From the NCBI GenBank assembly GCA_964540135.1, contig CAZILK010000003.1, positions 1 to 64,000 of the forward strand: DNA of 64,000 nucleotides, given 5' to 3'. The DNA is from CAZCAQ01 sp964540135 (GTDB lineage Bacteria > Patescibacteriota > WWE3 > UBA101185 > UBA10185). Every line of letters begins with the position of its first letter. Position 1 is the first letter of the stretch. The position numbers and the translations under genes were made by a program. Positions 53,284 to 61,486 of the stretch are shown here, in pieces. The notes beneath the pieces are model-generated. The model did not search any database and had not been told where the DNA came from. It saw nothing but the letters and a program-made list of their open reading frames with translations.

Positions 53284-54999
53284 ATGATCAGGTTTCTAAA
53301 AAACCATAGTCTATTAATACTAAGTGTTGTGGTTGTTCTAGCAACAATTATTACCATCAACCCTTTTAACTCAAATATTCCAATTAACGATGATTGGGAC
53401 TTTTACCTGCACGTTAGATACTTTCTAGACGGCTATTTTATGAAAAATGCTTTTATAGACTCAGCTTTTATCCTTCAAGGCTTTCTTGGGATGCTTTGGT
53501 CAACAATATTTGGGCTAAGCTTTGTTAAGCTTAAGATACTGACGACTATCTTCTTTATAAGCTTTTTACTAGGTGTTTATAAGTTTGGAAGTACCTTTAC
53601 TCAAAACAAGAAAGTCTTAGCTCTGCTTGTTTTAGCAATTGCTTTCAACCCTATTGTCTTTATCTCAGGACTAAGCTTTATGACTGAGATTTATTTCTTA
53701 GCGTTTTTCATCTGGTCTTTGGTTCTGTTTAATTCATATACTAAAAATAGATCATTAAAGACGCTGTTTTTTGTAGCAATTCTTACTGGAGGCAGTCTCC
53801 TTGTTAGGCAATTTGGCTTTGTTTTATTTGCTGCTTATGTCGGAGCACTTATTCTAGAGGCTTTTCAAGTTAAAGTAAGTAGAATTCTAAATTTAAAGCA
53901 TGTATTACTTTTCTCGGGCGTTTTTAGTCTTTTTGTCTATGTACTTGCTGTGTTTCCACAAGTTAGAGCATCTAATACAAACTTTGCAACAAAAACAGTT
54001 AGCCTACTTGGTACAGGGGAGGATCTACTTGGCAACTTAAAGGATCTACCCTTCGTACTTACTTATCTTGGCTTTTTTCTACTGCCACTTCTTGGAGTAT
54101 TAGTATCTAAATCAAAGGCATTCCTTTACTCTCTAGTCTTTAGTATTCCAATAGCTTTCGTTCTGTACAATGTTGATATTTTTCCAATTGGGAATGTTTT
54201 ACATATAGAAGGGCTGTTTGCAAAGTCAAATTTTGTTCACACATTATCTTTATTTGATAATGTACTATTTAAACTATCTCTAAGTTATCTTGTAGCACTA
54301 ACTACCGTATGTCTTATTAGAAATAGGGAACTCCAAGAAAGTTTAAGATTAAAAAGTCTATCCCTTTTTAACATAAGCTTGATGCTGCTCTTAGTAGGCA
54401 TGGTGCTTGCTGCCTTTGTAACAAACGGGGCACTTGAGAGATATTATCTTAACTTTTTTGTAATCGCCGAGATACTCATATTTACACTTGTAGGTAGCAG
54501 GTTAAAAACAGCTAAAGCTTTGATACCGGGGCTTATACTCCTAATTACAATAACTACTTTTCTTACATACGATTTTTTCGCCTCAGAAACACTGAAATGG
54601 AGGATTGCAGATAGGATAAGTAGGGAATGGGGAATTAATGACGGCATACAACTGAGTGGGGTTTACTCAAGATACATTTACACAAGTCAGTTTAAAGATC
54701 CAAGAAATGCTAATACCAATCAGATAGAAGGGAACTTTGTTTGTCATGTTCAAAAATATACTGAGGGTGGTTCTGGTTTTCTATACAAAGTATTAAATAA
54801 GCTTGAAACAGACCCTACCATTGGCAGGATGATTACAAACCCACCGATACACAATAGTAGAGAAACACCGGGATTTTTAAATGTTTACTCTTTTAGGCAT
54901 AAGATAAAATACAAAGAGAGTTATTTTACACCACTGGCTATGTTGTTAAACCAAGATACTTTTATAGCTGGGTTTTGTTTTGAAGATAAGAATTACTAA
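53284..54999 (+). CDS. GT39-like polytopic membrane glycosyltransferase
   Basis: A 571-residue protein with about ten membrane segments and a soluble tail after 430. The first outer loop (SNIPINDDWDFYLHVRYFL) has the Asp pair of GT39/PMT-like proteins, followed by GLSFMTEIYFLAFFIW and a conserved-looking RQFGFV. It is more distant from the two GT39 genes at 46846 and 50179 than they are from each other and lacks their REYPWE motif. It probably glycosylates an exported lipid or protein. The 3' end overlaps the convergent gene at 54996 by 4 bp. Confidence 0.65.
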   Translation: MIRFLKNHSLLILSVVVVLATIITINPFNSNIPINDDWDFYLHVRYFLDGYFMKNAFIDSAFILQGFLGMLWSTIFGLSFVKLKILTTIFFISFLLGVYKFGSTFTQNKKVLALLVLAIAFNPIVFISGLSFMTEIYFLAFFIWSLVLFNSYTKNRSLKTLFFVAILTGGSLLVRQFGFVLFAAYVGALILEAFQVKVSRILNLKHVLLFSGVFSLFVYVLAVFPQVRASNTNFATKTVSLLGTGEDLLGNLKDLPFVLTYLGFFLLPLLGVLVSKSKAFLYSLVFSIPIAFVLYNVDIFPIGNVLHIEGLFAKSNFVHTLSLFDNVLFKLSLSYLVALTTVCLIRNRELQESLRLKSLSLFNISLMLLLVGMVLAAFVTNGALERYYLNFFVIAEILIFTLVGSRLKTAKALIPGLILLITITTFLTYDFFASETLKWRIADRISREWGINDGIQLSGVYSRYIYTSQFKDPRNANTNQIEGNFVCHVQKYTEGGSGFLYKVLNKLETDPTIGRMITNPPIHNSRETPGFLNVYSFRHKIKYKESYFTPLAMLLNQDTFIAGFCFEDKNY

Positions 55000-55706
55000 A
55001 ACCCGTTAATCTTATTCGCTAAGATAAGTTTAAAGGGAGGGGACTCGTAAACTAGATTTGAATTTGATGCTATATCCATAACATAAAGCTTAACTGTGTA
55101 TTCACAAAGCTCAGTCATTCCACAAACCGGAACGACAACCCCTTCACCGGCTTCTACATTCCTTGAAAATTCAGAAGCAACAACAATATCCTCGCTTATG
55201 AAAAAAGCACGATCATGAATACAGTTTTTAACTTCCGAACAAGCAAGTAGCTTGTTTGAAATTATTCGGCCATTTCTAAGCCCCAAATACCAAAGCTCAT
55301 TGGGTCTAATCTCTTCACCTTCAAGTCCGTACCTTGTCTCATATCTAAAATCAACAAGCTGAATTTTGCTCTCAGAAAACCTAACACCTTTTTTCACGTC
55401 TACTTCGAGCATGTCTTTATATCTCTGCCAGATTGATGAGGTAGATGCATCATAGATTTTAAGTCTTTTTGAATTGTAAACTTCATTTTCCTCAACCAGT
55501 CTAAAAGCATCCGCTTCAAGATTAATATTCTTATTCTTGTGATTAGTTATCCATTTCTGAAACAAGGGGCTATCTTCAACATAGCTTGGGAGTTTTGACT
55601 TATCTTCGGTAATTTTCTCATGGGTATTAGAATACACACCAAGAGATGTTGCAAAAATAAGGATTAAAACAATTACAACTTTCTCAGCATTATTTACGGG
55701 TTTCAT
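54996..55706 (-). CDS. Hypothetical membrane-anchored protein
   Basis: A 236-residue protein. An N-terminal membrane segment (VVIVLILIFATSLGVYS) is followed by about 210 outside residues. The mature part is polar, with Lys/Glu-rich helices to 120, then strands. It has four cysteines late in the sequence, in LACSEVKNC and VCGMTELC, spaced as two possible disulfide pairs, which fits export and the DsbA-like enzyme encoded at 24110. I know no family. TATAAT lies 7 nt before the ATG on its strand. Confidence 0.55.
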   Translation of the reverse strand: MKPVNNAEKVVIVLILIFATSLGVYSNTHEKITEDKSKLPSYVEDSPLFQKWITNHKNKNINLEADAFRLVEENEVYNSKRLKIYDASTSSIWQRYKDMLEVDVKKGVRFSESKIQLVDFRYETRYGLEGEEIRPNELWYLGLRNGRIISNKLLACSEVKNCIHDRAFFISEDIVVASEFSRNVEAGEGVVVPVCGMTELCEYTVKLYVMDIASNSNLVYESPPFKLILANKINGF

Positions 55707-55713
55707 CTATAAC

Positions 55714-55719
55714 ATTATA
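55714..55719 (-). promoter_or_regulatory. -10 box of leaderless gene at 55706
   Basis: Minus-strand TATAAT, 7 nt (GTTATAG), then ATG at 55706. Confidence 0.6.
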
Positions 55720-55760
55720 GCAAGCATAGAGAAAGTTTTTTATACAACAAATAAATAAGG

Positions 55761-55766
55761 TATAAT
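55761..55766 (+). promoter_or_regulatory. -10 box for the metal-transport fusion gene
   Basis: TATAAT lies 14 nt before the ATG at 55781, which would give a leader of about 7-8 nt. No ribosome-binding site is seen. Confidence 0.5.
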
Positions 55767-55780
55767 TAACAGACTTAATT

Positions 55781-57136
55781 ATGAATAAAAAGTGTCAATT
55801 ACTAAACGTAAGTGGAGCACACTGCGCTGCATGTAAGATTTTAATAGAAAAAGAGATTTCTAAGATTGACGGTGTTAAACATGTATCAGTGTCCGTTAAT
55901 AAAGGAAAGGTAATAGTTGAGACAAAAGACAATAAAAAGATACTTCTTGGTGAGCTTAATGACAAATTTAAACAGCTAGGATATCAATTTTCAGAATCTT
56001 CAGAAAGCGATGAAAAAGGATCTTTATTTGACTGGATTAAACTACACTTTATTCCGATTCTCTTAGCTATAGGTGTGGTTGTATTTTTTTATAGCTCTCA
56101 GAACTCAAGTAAGTTTGGGGCTTCAAATCTAACTGAAGCTTCAACAATTACAGGGTATTTTTTCTTTGGTTTAGCAGCAGGCCTCTCAACTTGCTCGGCA
56201 CTAGTCGGAGGACTTTTAGTCTCAGCTACTAAAGCCTGGACTGAAAGCTACGGCAAAAGTTATAAACCTCATTTTCTATTTCTTAGTGGCCGGGTTTTTA
56301 CGTTCTTTATTCTTGGAGGACTACTCGGTCTTCTTGGCGGATTAATTACAATCTCAGCAAGAGCAACAGCGGTAATTTCACTGGTAGTATCGCTTATCAT
56401 GATTTACCTTGGTCTTCAGATGCTTGGGTTTAAAGGCGCTTCAAAGTTCCTATCTATTCCAAGACTTTCGAATATTTTAAATAGGCTTGAGGCAAGGCAG
56501 AGTAAAATTATTCCTTTTATTTTAGGTGCTCTTACTTTTTTTGTACCATGTGCTTTCACACTAATAGCTCAAACAAATGCGTTAGCTGTCGGAAACTTTA
56601 GGAGATCGGCGATTCTTCTTTTGTCTTTTGCAGTAGGTACAATACCACCACTTCTAGTTCTGAGCTTTGCAGCAACAAAAATGCTCACAAATTCAAAGCT
56701 GTCTAGGCAATTTTCAGTCTTCATGGCAACTTTAATTTTATTAATTGGTCTATACAGCTTTAACTCACAACTAAATGCACTTGGAATTTTTAGTTTGAAT
56801 GATATATCTAGAGCTGTAAGCAAACTCACATCCTCAAGCAAAGAGAGGCTACCTGAATTAACTGGTGCAACACAACTAATGCAAATGGAGGCTAAAGGTT
56901 TTGAGTATGTGCCAAGAGAGATAGCACTTAAAGTTGGCGTACCTGTTAGATGGGAAATATTTAATAGCGGTGCAGTAGGATGTGCGACTGCTGTTTTTGC
57001 ACCTGGACTTTACAACGACACTATTTTGTTAAACAAAGGTCTTAATGTTGTTAATTTTACTCCTGAAAAAAGAGGAACATACAAGATCTCATGCTCAATG
57101 GGCATGGTGCCTCCGGTTTTTGTAACTGTACAGTAA
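55781..57136 (+). CDS. HMA / TauE-SafE-type / cupredoxin fusion protein
   Basis: A 451-residue three-part protein. Residues 1-70 are a heavy-metal-associated domain with C15-A-A-C18 (SGAHCAACKILIEKE). About 85-345 is a six-to-seven-segment TauE/SafE or DsbD-type membrane domain, with GLAAGLSTCSALVGGLLVSA carrying a Cys, and PCAFTLIAQTNALAVGNF. Residues 365-451 are a cupredoxin-like domain (EYVPREIALKVGVPVRWEIF) whose ligand candidates are Cys in VGCATA and Cys/Met in SCSMGMVPP. The usual reading of this architecture is copper export or delivery to extracytoplasmic oxidases. The order puts a copper-binding domain on each side of the membrane. Confidence 0.85.
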   Translation: MNKKCQLLNVSGAHCAACKILIEKEISKIDGVKHVSVSVNKGKVIVETKDNKKILLGELNDKFKQLGYQFSESSESDEKGSLFDWIKLHFIPILLAIGVVVFFYSSQNSSKFGASNLTEASTITGYFFFGLAAGLSTCSALVGGLLVSATKAWTESYGKSYKPHFLFLSGRVFTFFILGGLLGLLGGLITISARATAVISLVVSLIMIYLGLQMLGFKGASKFLSIPRLSNILNRLEARQSKIIPFILGALTFFVPCAFTLIAQTNALAVGNFRRSAILLLSFAVGTIPPLLVLSFAATKMLTNSKLSRQFSVFMATLILLIGLYSFNSQLNALGIFSLNDISRAVSKLTSSSKERLPELTGATQLMQMEAKGFEYVPREIALKVGVPVRWEIFNSGAVGCATAVFAPGLYNDTILLNKGLNVVNFTPEKRGTYKISCSMGMVPPVFVTVQ

Positions 57137-57176
57137 CTTTACAAGCGAACAACAAAGTGCTTATAGTTTACTAAGT

Positions 57177-57253
57177 CGGGGTGTAGCTCAGCTTGGTAGA
57201 GTGCGCGGTTCGGGATCGCGAGGTCGGCAGTTCGAGTCTGCCCACCCCGACCA
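57177..57253 (+). tRNA. tRNA-Pro (CGG)
   Basis: A 77-nt cloverleaf with acceptor CGGGGTG/CACCCCG, anticodon loop TTCGGGA (anticodon CGG), T-arm AGTTCGAGTCT, discriminator A and an encoded CCA. The MFS gene starts 20 bp downstream. Confidence 0.97.
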
Positions 57254-57273
57254 TTTCTAAAAAGAGGGCGGTA

Positions 57274-58422
57274 ATGAAAATACTGAATGCAATAACACGA
57301 CTTAAACTAGGGATGGCTTTTTCAGCCATGATATTTTGGATACCTATATTCACATTATTCTTTCAAAACAGAGGTTTTGCACTTAGTGATGTTTATTTTC
57401 TAGTTACAACTCTTTCAATCGCTGTTGTCATATTTGAGTACCCTACTGGCGTTATAGGGGATCACTTTTCGCACAAACTATCAGTTCAGCTTGGGTATAT
57501 GATTGTTGCCATTGCAACACTGTTATCACTATTGTTTATACCAAGATTCTATTATTTTTTAATAGTCATTCTGCAGGCACTAGGTCTGTCGCTTGCTTCA
57601 GGAAGTGATATTGCCTTTCTTCACTCAGTAAGTTCTGATTTTAAAAAAGATGTTGCTGATGTGAAAGCACTCGGACTTGTTGCTATTCTTACAGGTACTA
57701 TTATTGGCGGGTTTGTTGGCAAGTTCAATACCGATATACCAATTACTCTAACAGCAGTAACATCTATGTTAGGTTTTGTACTCATCTCAACAGTTCCAAC
57801 AATTAAGAAAGTGGAAAGTGAGGAAAGCAATATATTCTCAAGGGCAAAAGAAGGCCTTAGCTTCGTTAAAAGATCTGACTCAGTTCTGCACACACTGCTT
57901 CTTGGTGCTGTTTTTGGAGCTTTTCTTTTCTCTCTTAAATGGTTTTACAATACTATCTTCTTAGACCACGGAGTTGAGCAAAGCCTGTGGGGAGTGTTTG
58001 CAAGCATTAGCATGTTTTGCACAGCAATAGGTGCGATAATTTACAGAAAAAAGATAGTGTTAAACATCGGCCTTATTGTTACTGCTCTCATAACATCGAT
58101 ATTTTTAATGGGCTTTCTTGAGACTGCTGTTATTACCATCTTTGCGTTATTTCTATATAGCCTTTTTCAAGGTTTTTTTGAGGTTGAATATGAGCAGCTG
58201 CTTAATAAACAAGTACCTGATAGCATAAGAGCAAGTGTTTTATCGTTAAAAAGTTTAGTACTTCGAATAGTTTATGCAATCTATACCTTAGGGGCTGGAG
58301 TACTTCTTAAAACTATGAACTTATCTGAGTTTTTAATACTAACCTCACTAGTACTACTAGCTATTTCAATCCCGCTTTGGAAAAGAATCAGAAGTACAGC
58401 AACTAAACATACCTTTAAGTGA
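57274..58422 (+). CDS. Major facilitator superfamily transporter
   Basis: A 382-residue transporter with about 12 membrane segments. LSDVYFLVTTLSIAVVIFEYPTGVIGDHFSHKLSV holds the loop 2-3 MFS motif (G...D...) of the drug/sugar-efflux type. The substrate is not known. The ATG at 57274 is used because GAGG (57264-57267) lies 6 nt before it. An upstream open frame would start inside the tRNA-Pro gene and is not real. It is one of the few genes here with a ribosome-binding site, consistent with being read from the tRNA transcript. Confidence 0.85.
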   Translation: MKILNAITRLKLGMAFSAMIFWIPIFTLFFQNRGFALSDVYFLVTTLSIAVVIFEYPTGVIGDHFSHKLSVQLGYMIVAIATLLSLLFIPRFYYFLIVILQALGLSLASGSDIAFLHSVSSDFKKDVADVKALGLVAILTGTIIGGFVGKFNTDIPITLTAVTSMLGFVLISTVPTIKKVESEESNIFSRAKEGLSFVKRSDSVLHTLLLGAVFGAFLFSLKWFYNTIFLDHGVEQSLWGVFASISMFCTAIGAIIYRKKIVLNIGLIVTALITSIFLMGFLETAVITIFALFLYSLFQGFFEVEYEQLLNKQVPDSIRASVLSLKSLVLRIVYAIYTLGAGVLLKTMNLSEFLILTSLVLLAISIPLWKRIRSTATKHTFK

Positions 58423-58486
58423 TAAGAAAATAAATATCATTTGGGATTTTACTGGTAATTTGTCTATACAAAACAGTAAAAACCTA

Positions 58487-58492
58487 TATAAT
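58487..58492 (+). promoter_or_regulatory. -10 box of leaderless gene at 58499
   Basis: TATAAT is followed by ATGGCA and then ATG at 58499. The first ATG abuts the -10 box and cannot be in the transcript, so the second, in frame, is the start. Confidence 0.6.
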
Positions 58493-58498
58493 ATGGCA

Positions 58499-59191
58499 AT
58501 GTCAAAAGAAAAAACAAAACCAACAAACGAGGAAGATACAAAGTTAACAGAGCAGACTCCTTCTGAAAATCAAACACAAGATATAGAAGAAGAAGTTTTT
58601 CAAATGCCAAAAGTAAGTAAGAAAGCATTTTTACTTGCTCTTCTTTTAATACTTCTTGGTGTTTCAGCCTTTTATTTCAAGAGTGTTTTTGTTGCAGCAA
58701 CAGTAAACGGCAAACCAATCTCAAGATACGAACTAGTTAAAAGACTTGAGCAACAAAGTGGAAAACAAATGCTTGAAGGGCTTGTAACTGAGTCATTATT
58801 AATGCAAGAAGCTAAAAAACAAAATATAAAAGTTACAAAAGAAGACGTAGCTAAAGAAATCAAGAATATTGAAGAAACACTCTCGAAACAAGGGGTAAAA
58901 CTTGAGACTGCGCTTACAACTCAAAACCTAACAAGAGAAAGCCTTGAAAAGAATGTAACACTGCAGCTTACAGCTAAAAAACTTGTTGAAAAAGATGTAA
59001 AAATAACAGATAAAGACATCGCCGACTACATAGCTAAAAACAAAGATTCATTGCCTAAAAATCTAAAGCCAGCAGAGCTTAATACTCAAGTGAAAGATTT
59101 TCTTACTGAACAAAAGATCGGGGAATTAATCCAAACAAAACTTGAAATGCTAAAAAAAGACGCTAAGATCATAAATTTTGTTAAGTATTAA
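58499..59191 (+). CDS. SurA-N/PrsA-like membrane-anchored chaperone
   Basis: A 230-residue protein. A polar acidic N-terminus leads into a membrane segment (AFLLALLLILLGVSAFYF) and an outside domain of the SurA N-terminal type: TVNGKPISRYELVKRLEQQ, LEGLVTESLLMQEAKKQNI, VTKEDVAKEIKNI. The PPIase (parvulin) domain of SurA/PrsA is absent and the protein ends in a helical region. It probably assists folding of exported proteins, holding unfolded clients with the SurA-N groove. It is followed 24 bp later by a strong terminator. Confidence 0.8.
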   Translation: MSKEKTKPTNEEDTKLTEQTPSENQTQDIEEEVFQMPKVSKKAFLLALLLILLGVSAFYFKSVFVAATVNGKPISRYELVKRLEQQSGKQMLEGLVTESLLMQEAKKQNIKVTKEDVAKEIKNIEETLSKQGVKLETALTTQNLTRESLEKNVTLQLTAKKLVEKDVKITDKDIADYIAKNKDSLPKNLKPAELNTQVKDFLTEQKIGELIQTKLEMLKKDAKIINFVKY

Positions 59192-59214
59192 CACTTTAAT
59201 CAAGCATTAAAAGT

Positions 59215-59243
59215 AAAAGCCCCTTGTAACAAGGGGCTTTTTT
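59215..59243 (+). terminator. Rho-independent terminator after SurA-N-like gene
   Basis: 12-bp stem AAAAGCCCCTTG/CAAGGGGCTTTT with a 3-nt loop and a T tail. It also faces the end of the small minus-strand gene at 59263 and can serve both. Confidence 0.93.
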
Positions 59244-59262
59244 GATAAGTCCGGTTAAAAGC

Positions 59263-59379
59263 TTAAGCTTGAGGTTGCGCAGGTTCCTGTGGCATTGAGC
59301 TTTGTGGTGCTGGTTGGGTAGGCTCTGTTGAAGCTCCACCAAGACCAAGCTTTGACATTAACTTTTTTAAGAATTCCAT
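59263..59379 (-). CDS. Small 38-residue protein, amphipathic helix plus PQ-rich tail
   Basis: A short gene with an excellent ribosome-binding site (AGGAGA, 5-6 nt before the ATG) and a terminator after it. The protein starts MEFLKKLMSKLGLGGA, an amphipathic positively charged helix with a Gly-rich end, and continues with a 22-residue Pro/Gln/Ser/Glu tail. The N-terminus could lie on a membrane. I know no homologue. The coding quality rests on the ribosome-binding site, low-complexity composition and isolation between terminator and promoter-like sequences, so expression needs proof. Confidence 0.6.
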   Translation of the reverse strand: MEFLKKLMSKLGLGGASTEPTQPAPQSSMPQEPAQPQA

Positions 59380-59447
59380 ATGTCTCCTGTAAATCAACTA
59401 CTTTAATGATGGTAGCATAAGTAAAATCAAAGTGTTAGCATTTCAGT

Positions 59448-59936
59448 ATGCTATTTAAGAAGTTACAGCCAGAGTACTTTCGCAATATGATTTTCGGAGT
59501 TGAAGACAGTCTTGTATCAACAGTAGGCGTGTTATTTGGTATGGCAGTGGCGCAAATCGATAAAGGTACTATTTTTACAACAGGGCTCATAATCATATCT
59601 GTCGAAGCTTTATCGATGGGAGTAGGCTCATATCTATCCGAAGAATCGGCGCATGAACTCGATGGAGAAAAGCATAAAGACAAGCCTTATATTGAAGGTC
59701 TTATTATGTTTCTATCCTACTACTTGGCAGGATTTGTTCCTCTTACCCCATATCTTTTCCTAGAACCACTAAGTGCAAGATACGTATCTTTGGCTTGTGC
59801 TCTAGGAGCACTCTTCTTCCTTGGCTATTTACCAAGAAAAAAAACCAAAGCGGGTATTAAAATGGCGGTTCTAGCAGCATCGGCAGTTCTCATCGGGTTT
59901 TTAGTCGGCAACTTCATTAACGGCAGCACTCTTTGA
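59448..59936 (+). CDS. Short VIT/CCC1-type membrane transporter
   Basis: A 162-residue membrane protein. The N-terminal RNMIFGVEDSLVSTVGVLFG is the vacuolar-iron-transporter (VIT1/CCC1) TM1 motif, with its metal-binding Asp. MGVGSYLSEESAHEL is the TM2 motif, with the Glu residues of the metal site. Four or five segments follow. Full-length members are about 230 residues with a large cytosolic metal-binding loop, which is mostly missing here (a short AHELDGEKHKDKPYIEG loop remains). It probably moves Fe2+ or Mn2+ out of the cytoplasm. The missing loop makes the mechanism uncertain. Confidence 0.75.
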   Translation: MLFKKLQPEYFRNMIFGVEDSLVSTVGVLFGMAVAQIDKGTIFTTGLIIISVEALSMGVGSYLSEESAHELDGEKHKDKPYIEGLIMFLSYYLAGFVPLTPYLFLEPLSARYVSLACALGALFFLGYLPRKKTKAGIKMAVLAASAVLIGFLVGNFINGSTL

Positions 59937-60018
59937 TTGATCTGATGCTACTAAACTAGGGTTAAATTTAACAAAAATTTACTTTGCACAGGTCCCTAAA
60001 CATGCTACGCTTATAGTA

Positions 60019-60648
60019 ATGGATATTCTGCCCGAGTCCAAAAAACAACACCCGGCTGTTAAGTTTCTACCACTAGTTTTACCACTTATTTGGATGTTTT
60101 CTTCAACTCTTTTTGTCCTTATTTTATCCGTTGTACTAATAGTAAAAGATAGCTCATCTCCAAAAACCGCATATAAATATGCGATTTTTTCAGCGAACCC
60201 CAAAGTCCTTGGCTACTCAACCCAAGCAATAACGGGGGAGGACGGTAGAGGCGAGCGCATTGATATGATCTTTACTAAGTATAAATGCCCAATAACAGGG
60301 CATGGCCAGAAGTTTGTTGAAGCAGCAGACAAACACCAGATCCCATACTGGCTTGTTGCAGCAGTAGCTTTTCAAGAATCAAGCTGTGGAAAAATGACTC
60401 CAAAAGTTCAAGGAAATGAAACTTTTAACCTTTATGGGTGGGGAGTTTGGGGTAAAAATGTCCATAAGTTTGACTCGATCGACCAAGGAATTGAAACCGT
60501 ATCAAAATATATGAGCACCAAATTTATATCAAAAGGTATAACCGAACCTTGTGATATAATGAAAGTCTACACACCGCCTTCTAAAGGATCGTGGTGCGAG
60601 GGAATTAAGTTTTTTAGAGATGAGATCCTAGATTACGAAACACCTTAA
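60019..60648 (+). CDS. Membrane-anchored lysozyme/glucosaminidase-like protein 1
   Basis: A 209-residue protein. A hydrophobic segment near the N-terminus (FLPLVLPLIWMFSSTLFVLILSV) anchors it, and the outside domain occupies about 90-209. WLVAAVAFQESSCGKM carries a Glu-Ser-Ser-Cys-Gly motif as in lysozyme-like and glucosaminidase-like wall hydrolases, with later FNLYGWGVWG and a helical end. It is probably active on peptidoglycan. It shares the ESSCG and GWG motifs with the next gene, 138 bp downstream, in the same order, so the two are paralogues. The ATG at 60019 has no clear -10 or ribosome-binding site. Confidence 0.65.
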   Translation: MDILPESKKQHPAVKFLPLVLPLIWMFSSTLFVLILSVVLIVKDSSSPKTAYKYAIFSANPKVLGYSTQAITGEDGRGERIDMIFTKYKCPITGHGQKFVEAADKHQIPYWLVAAVAFQESSCGKMTPKVQGNETFNLYGWGVWGKNVHKFDSIDQGIETVSKYMSTKFISKGITEPCDIMKVYTPPSKGSWCEGIKFFRDEILDYETP

Positions 60649-60786
60649 ACCTGTCACTTAAACTTTAACCTGTTTCCCAACCCTAAATCTTATAAGTATT
60701 ATAGGCCTATATTGATTTGCGTGAGATAACTATATGGCCTATAATAGCAGTATCGAAGCTTAATTTCCAAATAGTTACAGGTTAAT

Positions 60787-61311
60787 ATGACTAAGCAGTT
60801 AATATACATTTTAATAGCTATTTGTCTTATAACAGGCTTTGCTAAGCCCCTAAGTAACGTGCTTGCGGCTGAAGCTGTTGAAGCTTCTACAGAGCAGAAT
60901 AATGTCTTTTATACAATAAACTCGCAGAGAATAGATAGGGTAAAGATACTTAGTGACTTCTTCAAAAGCTTTGACGGCCCTCTTGAGCCCTATTCAGCAG
61001 CATTTGTTCGAATAGCAGATAAATACGAGCTTGACTACAGATTACTGCCTTCGATTGCTTGTCTTGAATCTAGCTGTGGTAAGTTCTACATTAAAAGCTC
61101 CAACAACCCATTTGGCTGGGGCATTTATGGTAATACAGTTACAAGCTTTAATACTATGGAAGAATGTATTGAGGCTGTTGCCAAAGGACTTTCAATAAAC
61201 TATGTTTCAAAAGGCTACGAAACTGTTGAAGAAATCGCTGTTATATATAACCCGTCAAACTCAGTTAAGTGGGCAGGCAATGTTAGATATTTCTACAATA
61301 AGATTAACTAA
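60787..61311 (+). CDS. Secreted lysozyme/glucosaminidase-like protein 2
   Basis: A 174-residue protein with a signal peptide (LIYILIAICLITGFAKPLSNVLAAEA) and a lysozyme-fold domain: YELDYRLLPSIACLESSCGKF with the Glu, NPFGWGIYGNTV, and a terminal helix with NPSNSVKWAGNVRYF. It matches protein 1 motif by motif but lacks the long membrane-anchored N-terminus, so one is cell-bound and the other released. It probably cleaves peptidoglycan during growth or acts on neighbouring cells. It is followed by tRNA-Leu in the same direction. Confidence 0.7.
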   Translation: MTKQLIYILIAICLITGFAKPLSNVLAAEAVEASTEQNNVFYTINSQRIDRVKILSDFFKSFDGPLEPYSAAFVRIADKYELDYRLLPSIACLESSCGKFYIKSSNNPFGWGIYGNTVTSFNTMEECIEAVAKGLSINYVSKGYETVEEIAVIYNPSNSVKWAGNVRYFYNKIN

Positions 61312-61356
61312 CTAGTAACTCAATTTTTTGCTAAAATGACATGGCAATACACCACT

Positions 61357-61441
61357 GGGCGAGTGGCGGAACTGGCATACGCGCACGGCTTAGAACCGTG
61401 TTCCGAAAGGATTGGAGGTTCGAGTCCTCTCTCGCCCACCA
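61357..61441 (+). tRNA. tRNA-Leu (UAG)
   Basis: An 85-nt class II tRNA with acceptor GGGCGAG/CTCGCCC, anticodon loop GCTTAGAAC (anticodon TAG), long variable arm and an encoded CCA. TAAAAT at 61332-61337 may be its -10 box. Confidence 0.97.
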
Positions 61442-61473
61442 ATAATCACATTGCCTCAGAAACTAACCACCCT

Positions 61474-61479
61474 TATACT
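61474..61479 (+). promoter_or_regulatory. -10 box of leaderless gene at 61487
   Basis: TATACT, 7 nt, then GTG at 61487, supporting the GTG start. Confidence 0.55.
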
Positions 61480-61486
61480 GTAGTTA

